In this document: piece by piece, positions 47,695 to 58,833 of the stretch
Position numbering within the stretch: the stretch's first letter is position 1
Layout of the letters: the number at the start of each line of letters is the position of its first letter
DNA from: Larix kaempferi
Taxonomy: Eukaryota; Streptophyta; Pinopsida; Pinales; Pinaceae
DNA length: 64,000 nt
NCBI GenBank assembly: GCA_027924585.1
Contig: BSBM01000179.1
Span: 15,544,501 to 15,608,500, forward strand
Direction of reading: 5' to 3'
The notes under the pieces: model-generated
What the model saw: the letters and a program-made list of their open reading frames with translations, nothing else
What the model was told of the DNA's origin: nothing
Database searches by the model: none
Position numbers and translations under genes: made by a program

Positions 47695-48383
47695 TGTTAA
47701 TTTTTCAGAATTTACTTCAATATGATCTAGGATCTTAACTGAGAGAACAACATGTACAGCATATCTACAGCATATCAATCATGGACACAATAATGCAAGC
47801 ACACAAGAGACATGGAGTTTACTTGGGGAAAACCATAAAGGTGAAAAACCCCAATAACTTCCTCAGAGATAGATAGAGAAATGATACAACCCAAGCATAA
47901 GAGATAGACATCTCCTAGAAGCAGCTTCTCTTCCTCCACAAGTGCGTCACTCTCCCGAGAGTGTGAGAGAGAATAGAATGATAAAATAGAGTGCCTCCCG
48001 CACTCTATTTATACTTGACTTGACTTGCCTAATAACCTTTACTAGGTCGGCCTTAACTTAACCACATAACATAATGTTGACTGGGCCGACACCCAATAGG
48101 GTGGTCTAATAACCCTTTGACCCACATGGCCAACCTCCAATAGGGCGGTCTAATAACCCTTCGACCCACATGACTTATACAGGGCTGACCCCAACAAGGT
48201 GGTCTAATAACCCATCAAGTATAAGTTACGACACTTACAATATAAATGACGACACTTCCGTATAGAGGAATAATAACATCTCTATAGGAATACAAACACT
48301 TCCGTATAGAGGAATAATACCATCTCTATAGGAATACAATATACATATATGAAATACATTCTGAAGTTACATATACATCAACA
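47695..48383 (-). repeat. Copia-F LTR, second copy (shared by units 1 and 2)
   Basis: Exactly 689 bp, as the first copy, and by eye only a few percent different from it. The left neighbour is the PBS, the right neighbour the polypurine tract CTCCCTCTTAACTAGG. One LTR therefore serves two internal regions. Confidence 0.92.
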
Positions 48384-48799
48384 CTCCCTCTTAACTAGGA
48401 AGGTATTTTTCGACACAGGTCTTCTAGCACAAGTCTTCTTCTCTGGATCATCGTCACTGGATAATCGTCATCGAGTCATCGTCATCATCACTACTGCTAC
48501 TATCTCAATCAATCTCTGAATCCACTCGTCATAGGAATTTCTACAGATCAAGTCCTTTTTCATACTGGATGTAGGCCCACCACCTGCAGGTCTTCATCAT
48601 CACTGGCTATACTGTGGAATCCTCGGGACTTATTATATGCGTCAACAAAACCTCGAAAGAGCATCCCAGGACTGATTACGACCATACAGCTTAACCTATC
48701 GGATCTCCCAGGACCTTTTACATGCTACTGCACAACCTATCCACGGCCACAGAGTACCACGAAGCACAATCCCAGATGCACATACACAACACTTACACT

Positions 48800-49680
48800 C
48801 ACCGGCATGGGAGGACCAACCTACCACCATCCGTGAAAGGCTCAGAGCACTTACATCAACGACCATTGGAGAACACATCTGCCACCATGTCGGAAAGGCT
48901 CTGCACTTACATCAACGCACATGGGAGAACACATCTACCACCATGTCAGAAAGGCTTTGCACTTCCATCAACTCACATGGGAGAACACATCTACCACCAT
49001 GTCGGAAAGGCTCTGCACTTACATCAACGCACATGGGAGAACACATCTACCACCATGTCGAAAAGGCACTGTGCATCTGTGTCTTCGAAACTCATCACAC
49101 ATAATCCAACTGATTATGTAAGGTATCCACCTGATACATATGATCATCTTGATCATCATCATAGCATCATCCTGATGCATATCATCTAGAGTATCGTCCT
49201 GATACTCATCACTGCATCGTCCTGATGCATATCTGGAGCAACATCTTGAAGCTCGTCATCCATGATCATCCTGATCATATAATGCATCCACCTGATGCAT
49301 ACCAAGTATCTATCTGATACGTATCGTCATACATGATCCACATGATCATATAATGTATCCACCTGATACATACACAGATACATGATCCACCTGATCATAT
49401 AATCGTATCCACCTGATACATATACAGATACATGGTCCAAGCATCCAATATGATGCATACATACATAAATGATCCAATCGATCATATCCAACATCCAACA
49501 TTATGCGTACATATATATATATAAATGATCCAACTGATCATATCCAACATCCAACATGATGCGTACATATATATACATATAAATGATCCAACTGATCATA
49601 TCTAGCATCCAACATGATGCATACATACATATACATATAAATGATCCAACCGATCATCTCCAACATCCACCTGAAGCATA
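48800..49680. repeat. 56-bp repeats and TGATCATA minisatellite in Copia-F unit 2
   Basis: The same block as in unit 1 but with about five 56-bp copies instead of seven (48800-49075), followed by the minisatellite part. The copy-number difference shows that the two units have evolved since duplication. Confidence 0.82.
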
Positions 49681-49795
49681 TATAGAGTAGTAACTGGAGC
49701 ATCGTCTTGATGCTCATTATCCAACACTTACATCCACAGCCATGGGAAGGATCCTCCTCTCACCATGCTTGGAATGGATTCCGCAAATGTGTCCA

Positions 49796-51190
49796 TCACT
49801 TCTTCCTCGAAGTGTCTTCAATTTGAAGAACACCAAGCCTCTCTCTAAAGTACTCGAACTTCACTCTGGCTAGTGGCTTTGTCAGTACATCTGCAATCTG
49901 CTTGTCTGTCACAACATACAGGAACTTCACTGCTCCTCTCTGCACCATATCCCTGATATAGTGATATTTGATCTCTATGTGTTTCGAACTGTCGTGAAAC
50001 ACTGGGTTCTCAGACAGCTTCACACAACTCTGGTTATCACAGAAGATACCAGTAGCATCCAACGGGAGATCAAATAACTGTGATAGTAGCTTCCGCAGCC
50101 ATACTGCCTCACAATTAGCCGCACAGGATGCAACATATTCTACCTCGGCTGTACTCAGTGCTACGCAAGATTGCTTCCTGCTAAACCAAGAGATCACACC
50201 AGATCCCATACTGAAGCAGCACCCAGAAGTGCTCTTCCTATCTGCAGCACTGCTTGCCCAATCTGAATCAACATAACCCTGCAGGTTAAACTTTTGATTC
50301 GCATCATACTTGAGCCCATAATGAACTGTACATTTCAGGTACCTCAGAATATGCTTTACAGCAACCAGGTGAACACTTCTGGGATCCATTAGGAACTGGC
50401 TCAATGTGTTCACTGCAAAGAAAATATATGGCCTCGTGTTCGTCAGGTACATCAAGGACCCAATCATTTGACGATGCATAGTAACATCAACCAGATCATA
50501 TGAAGCATCACACAGAAGCTTCAGGTTCGATTCCATAGGTGTGGCCATGGCCTTGCAGTCCATCATCCCGAACCTCTTTAGGATCTCCACGACATACTTC
50601 CCTTGTCCAAGGAAGATTCCATCTGTACTCTGCCACACCTCCATGCCTAGAGAATACTGCGTCATATCCAAGTTCTTCAACTCGAACTTGGAAGCAAGCT
50701 TCCGCTGCGTGTCATCAATCAATCTATCTTCACCTGTAATAAACAGGTCATCCATATACAAAATTAGTATCACTGGATTGCCTTCCTCAACCTTGTAGTA
50801 AAGGTGGGAATCCGCTTTACTCTTGGTAAAGCCCAAACTGGACAGAAATTTGTCTATCCTACCATACCAAGTTCTGCACATATATGATTCCCTGTCATGT
50901 GTCTCAGAACCAAGTGGCTGCTCCACATACACTTATTCTTCAATTACACCATTCAAGAAAGCTGTCTTGAAATCCATTTGGTGTATTTTCCATTTCATCA
51001 CTGCATCCAGAGCAAGTACGAATCTAATGGAAGTGTATCTGGCTACAGGAGCAAAAGTCTCTATGCTACCACCTGCAGCATGCTTGATCTTGTAGATCTC
51101 TTGGAAGTGACTATAGACTCCCCTTCAAGTCTTGGGATTGCATCCCAAACATCTTCATGATCGATTGATACTCATCAATCATGACATTCT
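49796..51190 (-). pseudogene. Copia-F unit 2 pol: deleted RT and RNase H with a 378-codon open frame
   Basis: Minus-strand reading shows DEYQSIMK at the start, the same KYKARF...DYEE deletion, the same missing [12 protein letters not shown] block and the same loss of bases near KNDVWD as unit 1. From MYVEQPLGSE (50932) to the TGA at 49796 the frame is fully open: RTWYGRIDKFLSSLGF, LILYMDDLFITGE, SDWASSAADRKSTSGCCF, LSTAEVEYVASC, FCDNQSCVKLSENPVF, LTKPLARVKFEYFRERL. A TAA stands just before MYVEQ. The preserved C-terminal half is probably chance or recency; without the fingers motif it cannot be an active RT. Confidence 0.87.
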
Positions 51191-51337
51191 TCCCAGATCC
51201 TAGAAACTTCAATATCTTATAACTGGTTGAGTTACTGATTATGTATGAAGAAAGCTTCCAATGATTTATAGATGTTTCATGTATTATGTAATTGATGACT
51301 CCTTGCTCCTGTAGACGTTGTTATAATATCCTTCTCG

Positions 51338-51348
51338 TTAAGGGGGAG
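51338..51348 (+). other. Polypurine tract of Copia-E
   Basis: TTAAGGGGGAG just before the TGTTGAAATATT that opens the 3' LTR. Confidence 0.88.
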
Positions 51349-51848
51349 TGTTGAAATATTGTAACTTCTAAGAATATTATATTTGTACTTTATTATTCTG
51401 GAGATGTTTCATTCCTCCGATGGGACTTTGTTATGTATCTAGAGATTTTTATTCTTCCGAGAGATTGTGGTAACTAGGGTTATTAGATCTCCCATGTGAG
51501 GTCGGCCCTGAGTTGGTTATTTAAGGGTTATTAGACTCTCTTAGGAGAGGTTGGCCCCATAAGGGTAAAAATTCAGTCGGGAGATGAGTATAAGTAGAGG
51601 AGGTGTGTTCCTCACTTATCTCATCCATTCACTCCCTTGTGATTGGCACATAGGAGAGAGAGAGGTCTGCATAAGAGGAGAAGGATCTCTAGTCTTGGAC
51701 TACATCTTTGTATTGGTTGATTATCTATATTGATGAAAGCTTTGCTGGGTTTTCTACCCCATGAGGGTTTCCTAGGTTAAATATTTGTCTATATTGTGAT
51801 TGTGTTTCTTTCAGTGATCTCGCTTGTGAAATTAGGATAAACTTAACA
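51349..51848 (+). repeat. 3' LTR of Copia-E
   Basis: 500 bp, TGTTGAAATATTG...AAACTTAACA, colinear with 36221-36720. It is followed at 51849-51853 by CTCTT, the right target duplication. Confidence 0.93.
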
Positions 51849-51853
51849 CTCTT

Positions 51854-52117
51854 AAGTGTATGAATTAATGTTAGTCTTGGTATAATCACATTAAATGGTA
51901 TTAGAGTTGAATATTGTGCCTACAATTTTTTCATTCAACCTACTACACTTTTGTCTTCACAACTTCCAATAGACCTTCTATTATGTTATAAGCTAGTGTG
52001 CTTGGGTGCCTATGACCTCTACTAGGCCTTCTTATTTATTACAAGCTAGTGTGATTGGATCCTAGTGACCTTTACTTGAGCTTATATTTTATCACAAGCT
52101 AGTGTGTTGCGGTCCTC

Positions 52118-52154
<37 letters not shown>

Positions 52155-54003
52155 TTGAGGAGTACTCTTATACGCGTGGTTAAGGATGGAGGAACCCGAA
52201 TATATTGATGGAGGTGTTGCATCCAGATTAGGTACATCTACTTGTACCTAATTGCAATCCCCCCACCCCCCTAAAAAAAACCCCAAATTCCTCTTGTTAT
52301 AAATGTTTAATTTATGTCTCTTATGCAATCAATGATGGATTGTTTAACTTGATGGTAATTTAGGTTGATATCATAATTGGGATGCATATTTTATTGTGGG
52401 AAATGGTTTTCTCATTGGTGTATGTGTACATATTTTAATATTTATTGGAGATCAAGCTAACTTATATTTGTATACCAACCATCATAATAAAGTGATTTTT
52501 TTCTCTCACCCCTTTGTATTTCATGCAACAAAATCTCAACATCGATAAAGTTTGGTTGTCTCTTATCCCAATATCTATGGTGAGATTTCAACCCTCTCAC
52601 CAAGGAATCTTAAATCTAGTAACGGGAAGAAAATCTCCACAACACTCCCTAGGGAAATATAACTTCAAAGGGTGTGGTTGTAGTATGTGTGTTGTAGTTT
52701 GATTGTGTGTTGAATTGCAACATCTGCTCATTTAGTGTTATGGCGAGTTGATGTGCATAACTTGTTAGAAGAGCTGTTTTGTTATTGAGATTATTAGTAT
52801 CTACTAAAGGTGCCAAGTGTGGACTCTAATGTGTTTCTCCAATATTGAAAATAACAATCAAAAGCTAATGATAATTCCTTGTAATAATTTGTAGAATGGG
52901 CATGCGAAGTGCTGTAAAATCCACTTGTGGACTGTTGTTGATGTGGACAATATATGGTGAAGTATGACTAGCAAGAGAATGATAATGTCGAGGGATGTGT
53001 TCCACTATTTTGTATCTAGAAATAAGAGGAAAAGAAGGTACATTGTTTCCTGTATACATGTTGTTCTAAATGGATAGAAGAGGTAGATCATGATGTGGTG
53101 CATTTTGGAGCTAGCAAGGAGTAAGTTCTAAATGATATATTATTTACAAAAGTGTAGTGATGTGTCACTGGTGGGTGATTCCATGAAGATGGGTAACTCT
53201 TTTTGGCCAAATATGATGGTGAAAAACAGAAATTTTACCCATATATTAAATTGAAGCCCTCGAAACTCATACTTGCCATATGAATTTTGACATGTGGTTG
53301 AAAAACGAAATGTAAATAATTATATTGGCTTTCCAATGATATTTTTTTCGAAATATACCAATGCCATATATCGTGTCGAATTTTTATTTAATGAAATGTG
53401 TGTACTTAAAAATTTGAAGAGCAATTAACAAGTAGTTTGTGTGCGTGCACAATAAAATAATGTTAAATACTAATTTAAAAAAATGAAATATGTGAACATG
53501 ATCTAGATAGAGTGCACTAGGGCTTATATATTTTTCTTTTAATTTTTCTCGAAAAATTATATTTATTATTATTTTTTGAAACTTACCAATGAATATTTAA
53601 GTCGCATTTTGCACACATGTGTGTGCGTGCACGAAATCTTTTGATTTTTTACATAATTTGCAAAACTAAAACTACCATTTTAAAGAGGACGCGTTTATCT
53701 GGGGCTTGTGTATTTTTTCAAATTTTTTGGATGTGTATTTTGAACGTTGTGGATTTATCTTTGAGCTCAATCAAATTGTCGGCATGGTTTTTTTGGGCAA
53801 GTTTTAGTAGAAAATTAAAAACAACAGACATATGAAGATAAAAATTCAAAAATTTTATATATCTGAATAGAGGATTCATTGACGAATCCAATGGTATCAA
53901 GTCCGCTCATTAATGAGCATTTAATGCCATAGTTTAACTCTATGGAAGGAAGACAAACATTCCATTCTGCTTAGAAAGGGGCTCTCGGCCTGTATTTTAA
54001 GCC
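51854..54003. repeat. No gene; 53-bp repeats, an AT microsatellite, a possible old PBS
   Basis: TGGTATTAGAG at 51897-51907 resembles a Copia PBS, and Copia-E may sit in the LTR of an older element that ended just before it. Three units about 53 bp apart contain AAGCTAGTGTG (51990, 52043, 52096). (AT)n lies at 52120-52152. The rest up to 54003 is AT-rich without recognisable coding sequence. Confidence 0.55.
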
Positions 54004-54187
54004 CTCGATCGAGCTATTTGCTCGATCGAGCTTTTTCAAAAACCTCGATCGAGGGATTAACAGAACATCGATCGAGGGTTTAACGATACCTCGATCGAGG
54101 ATTTAATAACACTTCGATCGAGGTCTTTTTAAACCCTTGATCGAGGTATTTGCTCGATCGAGCGTCTGTCAAAAAAGCTCAATCGAG
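54004..54187. repeat. Nine-copy CTCGATCGAG palindrome array
   Basis: The 10-bp perfect palindrome CTCGATCGAG starts at 54004, 54021, 54044, 54090 and 54153, and one-mismatch forms at 54067, 54113, 54136 and 54178. Spacing is 17, 23, 23, 23, 23, 23, 17 and 25 bp. The first three copies with their spacers (CTATTTGCTCGATCGAGC) reappear as the last three, so a module was duplicated. The array lies about 300 bp upstream of a TATA box. Confidence 0.95.
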
Positions 54188-54300
54188 GGTTTGTCTGTGT
54201 AAAAAAAATATATAAAGTAGCCGAGGCGAAGCTGCGAAAGGATTTGGAAACAATTAATGTTTCCAATTACCCTTCCCTCCGAAAAACAACAACGAACCTG

Positions 54301-54307
54301 TATATAA
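54301..54307 (+). promoter_or_regulatory. Possible TATA box of the two-exon gene
   Basis: TATATAA in CCTGTATATAACTAAC, about 115 bp after the palindrome array and 376 bp before the ATG at 54677. Its context and the array upstream make it the best core promoter candidate. Confidence 0.45.
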
Positions 54308-54472
54308 CTAACAAAGAAGGATTCACAAAAAATAATTTACTTCATTTCTGGGTTTTTTTTTTCATTAAAGATTTAACAATTTGATCTTGTTGAATTAGAG
54401 ATTTGTGAATTTGATCTTGTTGAATTAAAGATTTGTCATTTTCGTATTGTTGAATTAGACCTCATTAGACAT

Positions 54473-54682
54473 GTAAGATATCTTTGTAGGCATAATTCAA
54501 AATTTCATACTAACATTCTGTTGTTTGTTATAATAATTTGAAAAAACATTGTTTGTTTTCATTGTAGATTGATTCATGTAAGATTTCTTTGTAGGCATAT
54601 TTCAAGATTTCATACTAACATATTGTTGTTTCTTATAACATCTTGAAAAAAAATTGTTTGTTTTCATTGTAGATTGATGGAG
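54473..54682 (+). repeat. 105-bp tandem duplication with duplicated splice sites
   Basis: Two units, 54473-54577 and 54578-54682. Each begins with a donor-like GTAAGAT (54473, 54578) and holds an acceptor TTTTCATTGTAG (AG at 54566-54567 and 54671-54672). If both are used, two 95-bp introns flank a 10-base exon (54568-54577). If the outer pair is used, the middle is skipped. The second unit runs into the ATG of the gene. Confidence 0.82.
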
Positions 54683-54837
54683 AATAAAAAAAAAAAGACA
54701 AAGAAAACATGCTAGACAACAAAATGCCAATGAAGAACGTGAGTACAATAGAGAACGAATGAGACAACAAAGAGCAAGGTTGAAAGAAGAAGAAGATGCA
54801 CATTTGGTGCAACAAATTCCAATGGAGGACAACCAAG

Positions 54838-57302
54838 GTAAATTATTGAATTACATGCTATCATAATTTAAATATCATGCTACATAATTTACAAAATTAG
54901 TAACAATTTTCCAATAAATCTAACTAAATTTCATAATTTAATTTGTTTCATATTTAATTGTAATTATATTCTTATTTATTTCATCAATTTGTTATTTAAA
55001 TTTCAAAGTTTGCAACAATTTTTATATTAAACGAACAATTTTCAAGTGGCTTTAAACCAAACTTAAATTAGAACAATTTTTAAATGAAACATGTAAATTT
55101 ATATTCTATTTTCATGTTAAGATGTGAACATATTTTTAACTATTTTCAAATTATTTCAAAGTTGCTAACAATTTTCAAATTATGCTTCAAAGTTGCTTTA
55201 AAACAATTTTCAAATTATTGCAAAGTTCGCTAACATTTTTCAATTTTATTGTCCAACAATTTTCAAATGAAATGTACACTTAGATTCTATTTTCAAGTTA
55301 AAATGTATGTACATATTAACTATTTTGAAATTTCTAAACTTTAATAACAATTTTCAATGTTATTAGAATGATTTTCAAATTAAATGTACACTTAGACACT
55401 ATATTTTCAAGTTAAATTGTACATATTTAACTAATTGCAATTTTTTAAGTTACTAACAATTCCAAGTTAAATGTACTTTCAATTCTTGTTTTGTTAGAAA
55501 ATTCGATTTCAAAACAAATGAATGAATATTTTTAAATTTACATGTTTGATAGTTATGTATTAGTTAGAATTTATTCAATTTGAAAACAAATGAATGAATA
55601 TTTTCATAGTTATGGTGGTTGGCAATATTTTCATAGTAATGAATATTTGAATACAAATGAATGTTCAAAGAGCTATTTAATTATAATGTTTACTTTAAAA
55701 AAAATTCATCTATCACATATATTTTTATTTGCATAATATGACATATTACCATGATAAGATTAATGATTAGAACCATATATTTTGTTAGGACAAATTGGAA
55801 ATAATTAAATTTGCAATGTGTGCAACCTTGCATTGATATGTGAAGCATTATTGATAAAAAATCCTTAAATTGCAATTTATGATAAAATTCCAATTTCTAT
55901 TTAAATGTCTATTGTTGAAATTGCAAAATCATCAACTAAAGAAAATGTTATTTTGCATTAGAAATTATAAATTTCCCCTCAATCATATCACTACAATGTT
56001 TTTAATTAAATATCGTATTCATCTCTAAATCAATGTTTTTTTCTCCACATTTAGCGTATAATAGGTATGTTATGATGGGTAGAAAATCAATCTCAAATTT
56101 TTATTTCACGTATATACAACATGGGATGCATGATGTTGTCCTTGAAATTCTAAGGTAGAAGTGTTGTAATCATTTTTTTTTGCATGGTGATTTGCAACTT
56201 GTATTTTAAATATTTATTTATTTATAAATTATACCATAAAGTTAAAATAACATTTTTCTTGTAATGTAAAAGTAAAATGGAGATAAATTGCATAAAGAAA
56301 ATTTGCCCACAATTATATAATGTGATGATTGTAAATGATATTAATTTTTATGCCCACAATAATTTTTATCAAGGTATTAATAATTGTCTTGACTTAAATA
56401 TATATAGTTGATTTTCAAGTTACTAGCAATTTTAAAGTTAAATGTACAAGTTACTAGCAATTTTAAAGTTAAATGTACAAGTTACTACCAATTTTGCATC
56501 TATTACAAGTTCGGATCTGGGAATAATCCATGTCCGCTTAACTGTGGGAAGTACTTGGGCATAAGCCCTAAAACTCATTGTGAGGAGTACCACAGGAACC
56601 CTAAAGTAGCTGGCCCATTGAGAGGACCTGCCAGCGAAAAGGGCAACGACCCCTACCTGATTGACTAGTTTCCACCTATGAGGTAAACCAAGAGCTGTCG
56701 TTTTTGGCCAAGCGGTTATCAGTTTTAACTGAGCCATGGAGTGAGGGGTATTGCCCCAATACGCAAGCCGTTAGACAACATTGGTGGCCGAGTGAAACAC
56801 TTGAACTGTTAGGAAGCAGAACATACCTGGAGTCCATATCTATTTTCAACTGAACTGTTGTCGATCACTTTTGTGCCATTTTGGATCCAATGTCGGCATT
56901 GCAATGTTCATCCAGGGCTCGTACGATGCAGAGGGAACACCACCGTATGGGTGCACATCCAGCCCAGAGTCTGGACTGTGGAGCGTGGTGAGATGTTAAG
57001 ATCCTAGTGGGAGACCTTCACCAACACCTCGGGGTTTTGGTGTAATGGTTCGTATCACTTGAGAAATTTGAAATTTCAAGTTACTTGAGCAATTTCAAAT
57101 TTCAAGTTACTAGCAATTTCGATTTTTACTTAGAACAATTCTTAAGCTAAATGTATTAGTTGGAAAATTCAATTCACATGCAATTTTCAATTTTTCATTT
57201 TTTCAATTTCCACATCAAATCTCAAGTTACTGGTTATTTTAAAGTTCAATGCACAACTATGAAGTAACCAATTTTTAGTTTGTTAATTTACATGTTACGC
57301 AG
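54838..57302 (+). other. Predicted 2.5-kb intron with ATTTTCAA repeats
   Basis: Very AT-rich. The phrase ACAATTTTCAAATTA and variants recur from 54900 to 55480. Three exact-spaced 31-bp units (CAAGTTACTAGCAATTTTAA at 56416, 56447 and 56478) precede a GC-richer block (56508-57060), and related CAAGTTACT phrases resume after it at 57077. No ORF of note. Confidence 0.6.
56508..57060. other. GC-richer 550-bp block inserted in the intron
   Basis: The base composition and vocabulary (GGACCTGCCAGCGAAAAGGG, GGGTATTGCCCCAATACGC, CACCTCGGGGTTTTGGTG) differ sharply from the AT-rich intron, and the surrounding CAAGTTACT repeats are interrupted by it. It resembles the structured leaders of gypsy elements in style, such as 59520-60010, but I see no alignable identity. 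No long ORF. Confidence 0.4.
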
Positions 57303-57892
57303 GGAGAGATTATGGTCAGACATCACATCATGGTGATCAAAAATCACATGACCCTGTGGCCCCTCATGATCATGATCAGCCATCACATAACACATTTCCC
57401 TCTCACATTGAAAATATAATTGGGAGTTGCAGTGGGGTTGGAAGGGGTGGAAATTTTCTAGAGGATTGTGAAGTTGTTTCTACACAAGAAGAGATTGGGA
57501 ACTTGACCCCTAGTCGGAGAGTTAGAGAGCATGTCAATAACATAATCAAGTCATATTTTGAACAACATTCAATGATGGCACAAGCTCAAATCCTACATGG
57601 GTTGATAAAACACAAAAAATTGAAACGTGCCACAAAGTTGTTGAGTTTTCAAGATGTTAAAACAAAAAAGACATGCCAGAATGCAATAGAAAATGTAAGA
57701 ACTGCATTATATTCATTTGGAAAATCAAGAAACAATGATACCCGAGCTACTCGTAAGGCAATTACAACGGCTATTGTGGCACAAAGCACCTCAAGAAATC
57801 GAATGGTATCAACAATGGCATCATTGCTCAATGTTTCAAAAAGAACATTGCTCAAATATACTAAATTTAGGGCCCGGATAGATGAAAGTGAT

Positions 57893-58620
57893 TGTTAACA
57901 CCTAAAAAGTGCTCACTTTCATCATGAGCACTTTTGTCCACATGACCCATTTGTCCACTTTTCCACCATTTGAGCCTCTAAAGCCACCAAAAGGTCACCA
58001 AAAGACCTTAATACACCCCTTTTCCCACTCAAAATGAGTATTTTTCCTAAAAAAGCATAAAAAACCCTCAAAAAGAGTCCAAAATTCCCAAAAATATTAA
58101 AAAGGGAATAAAAATATTCAAAATATTCAAAAAAAGAAAAAGGAGGGAAAAGGTACCTAGACCATGTTGGTCAATACCATTGGTTTCCTCAAAAACCATA
58201 ATGGTATTCCCCACCACCAAAAACTATAAAAAGGTGGTAGGGGCTCCTCACTTTTCATCCATCCATCATCCTATCCTCATGCTGCCAAAACATCCCATGA
58301 GCTTTTGGCCATTGTAGCTACCTTGGAGAAGGGACCTTTGGAGTTTGGAGTTGCTCACCCTTGGAGCTACTCAACCATCTTCACCATTTGGAGGTATCAC
58401 TATTGCAAGCACTTGCTTGCCCCTATCTTAGTACAAAGTTATTCTTTATTCTATTTCTTGTTCTTGTTTTCTATAATATTTCCATTATTTGTTTATTTAC
58501 TTCGCATAGATCCATGTTTAATATAGTTTAGATTAGTTTGTTGTTTATTTCTATTGAAACTGTTGCTACTAGTTAGCAGGTGCCCATTACACTAAGCTTG
58601 GTTGCAAAACCAAGCCAACA
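57893..58620 (+). repeat. 5' LTR of Gypsy-R (728 bp)
   Basis: TGTTAACACC...AAGCCAACA, closely similar to the solo LTR 34647-35366. TATAAAAAG at 58225-58233 is the promoter box. The right edge is six bases before the PBS. Confidence 0.93.
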
Positions 58621-58625
58621 GTTTT

Positions 58626-58639
58626 TGGCGACTCCGCTG
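58626..58639 (+). other. Primer binding site of Gypsy-R
   Basis: TGGCGACTCCGCTG. TGGCGACTCCGCTGGGG-type sites are known in Tat/Ogre relatives, where an arginine tRNA is the proposed primer. Here similarity ends after CTG. Confidence 0.85.
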
Positions 58640-58833
58640 CTTTCGAATTCTTAGATCTCATTTTTTAGCTTTAGATCTTAGTTTTTGGTAGTTTTAATCA
58701 GTTTAATTTATAAATCTTCCACCCTAGACAGCAGATCCATTGTTGTTCTAGATCTTGGCCCATTCTATTGCCATTAGCAGCCCGAAACTTTCAATTTTCG
58801 GGTTCATTTTTCGGCGTCCGTGTATGGCTTTCA

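Larger units (their letters stand above)
41103..51215 (-). mobile_element. Copia-F array: LTR-internal-LTR-internal, minus strand
   Basis: LTRs at 41103-41791 and 47695-48383, both exactly 689 bp. Each has a polypurine tract on its right side, and the second also has a PBS on its left side, so it serves as 5' LTR of unit 1 (41103-48383) and 3' LTR of unit 2 (48384 to about 51215). Unit 2 lacks a leader, PBS and third LTR. Both internal regions hold only the 3' half of pol and the same 3' repeat block. This is a recombinant or tandem arrangement inside Copia-E. Confidence 0.88.
36221..51848 (+). mobile_element. Copia-E, plus-strand Copia carrying a nested Copia array
   Basis: Two 500-bp LTRs (36221-36720 and 51349-51848) in direct orientation, a PBS at 36721, gag-PR-INT-RT-RNH to 40981, and a polypurine tract at 51338-51348, with matching 5-bp target duplications outside. 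By hand count the LTRs differ at about 30 of 500 positions with no indel, about 94% identity. Between 41103 and about 51215 lies minus-strand Copia-F material. The end of RNase H is missing and replaced by unrelated sequence (40964-41102). Confidence 0.92.
54677..57892 (+). pseudogene. Two-exon gene of unknown function, cut by Gypsy-R
   Basis: Exon 1 (54677-54837) starts MENKKK and encodes a very basic Arg/Gln/Glu helix (HARQQNANEEREYNRERMR). It is in frame only if the A run at 54686-54696 (11 A) is one shorter. Its donor AAG/GTAAAT leaves phase 1, and the acceptor TTACGCAG at 57302 continues in the same phase. Exon 2 (57303-57892) is open to the end: a His/Asp-rich stretch (HGDQKSHDPVAPHDHDQPSH), then LTPSRRVREHVNNIIKSYFE, LLSFQDVKTKKTCQNA, RATRKAITTAIVAQS and a helix-turn-helix-like MASLLNVSKRTLLKY. 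At 57893 the Gypsy-R LTR interrupts the frame. I do not recognise the family; a DNA-binding or transposon-derived protein is possible. Confidence 0.55.

Noticed and set aside
51897-51907. Functional PBS of another Copia
   Set aside because: TGGTATTAGAG has a mismatch, no LTR edge could be fixed before it and no gag follows, so it is only noted as a possible relic.
54004-54187. CRISPR-like array
   Set aside because: The repeats are 10-bp palindromes with 7-15-bp spacers in a plant nuclear context, with no cas genes and no repeat length of the CRISPR type.
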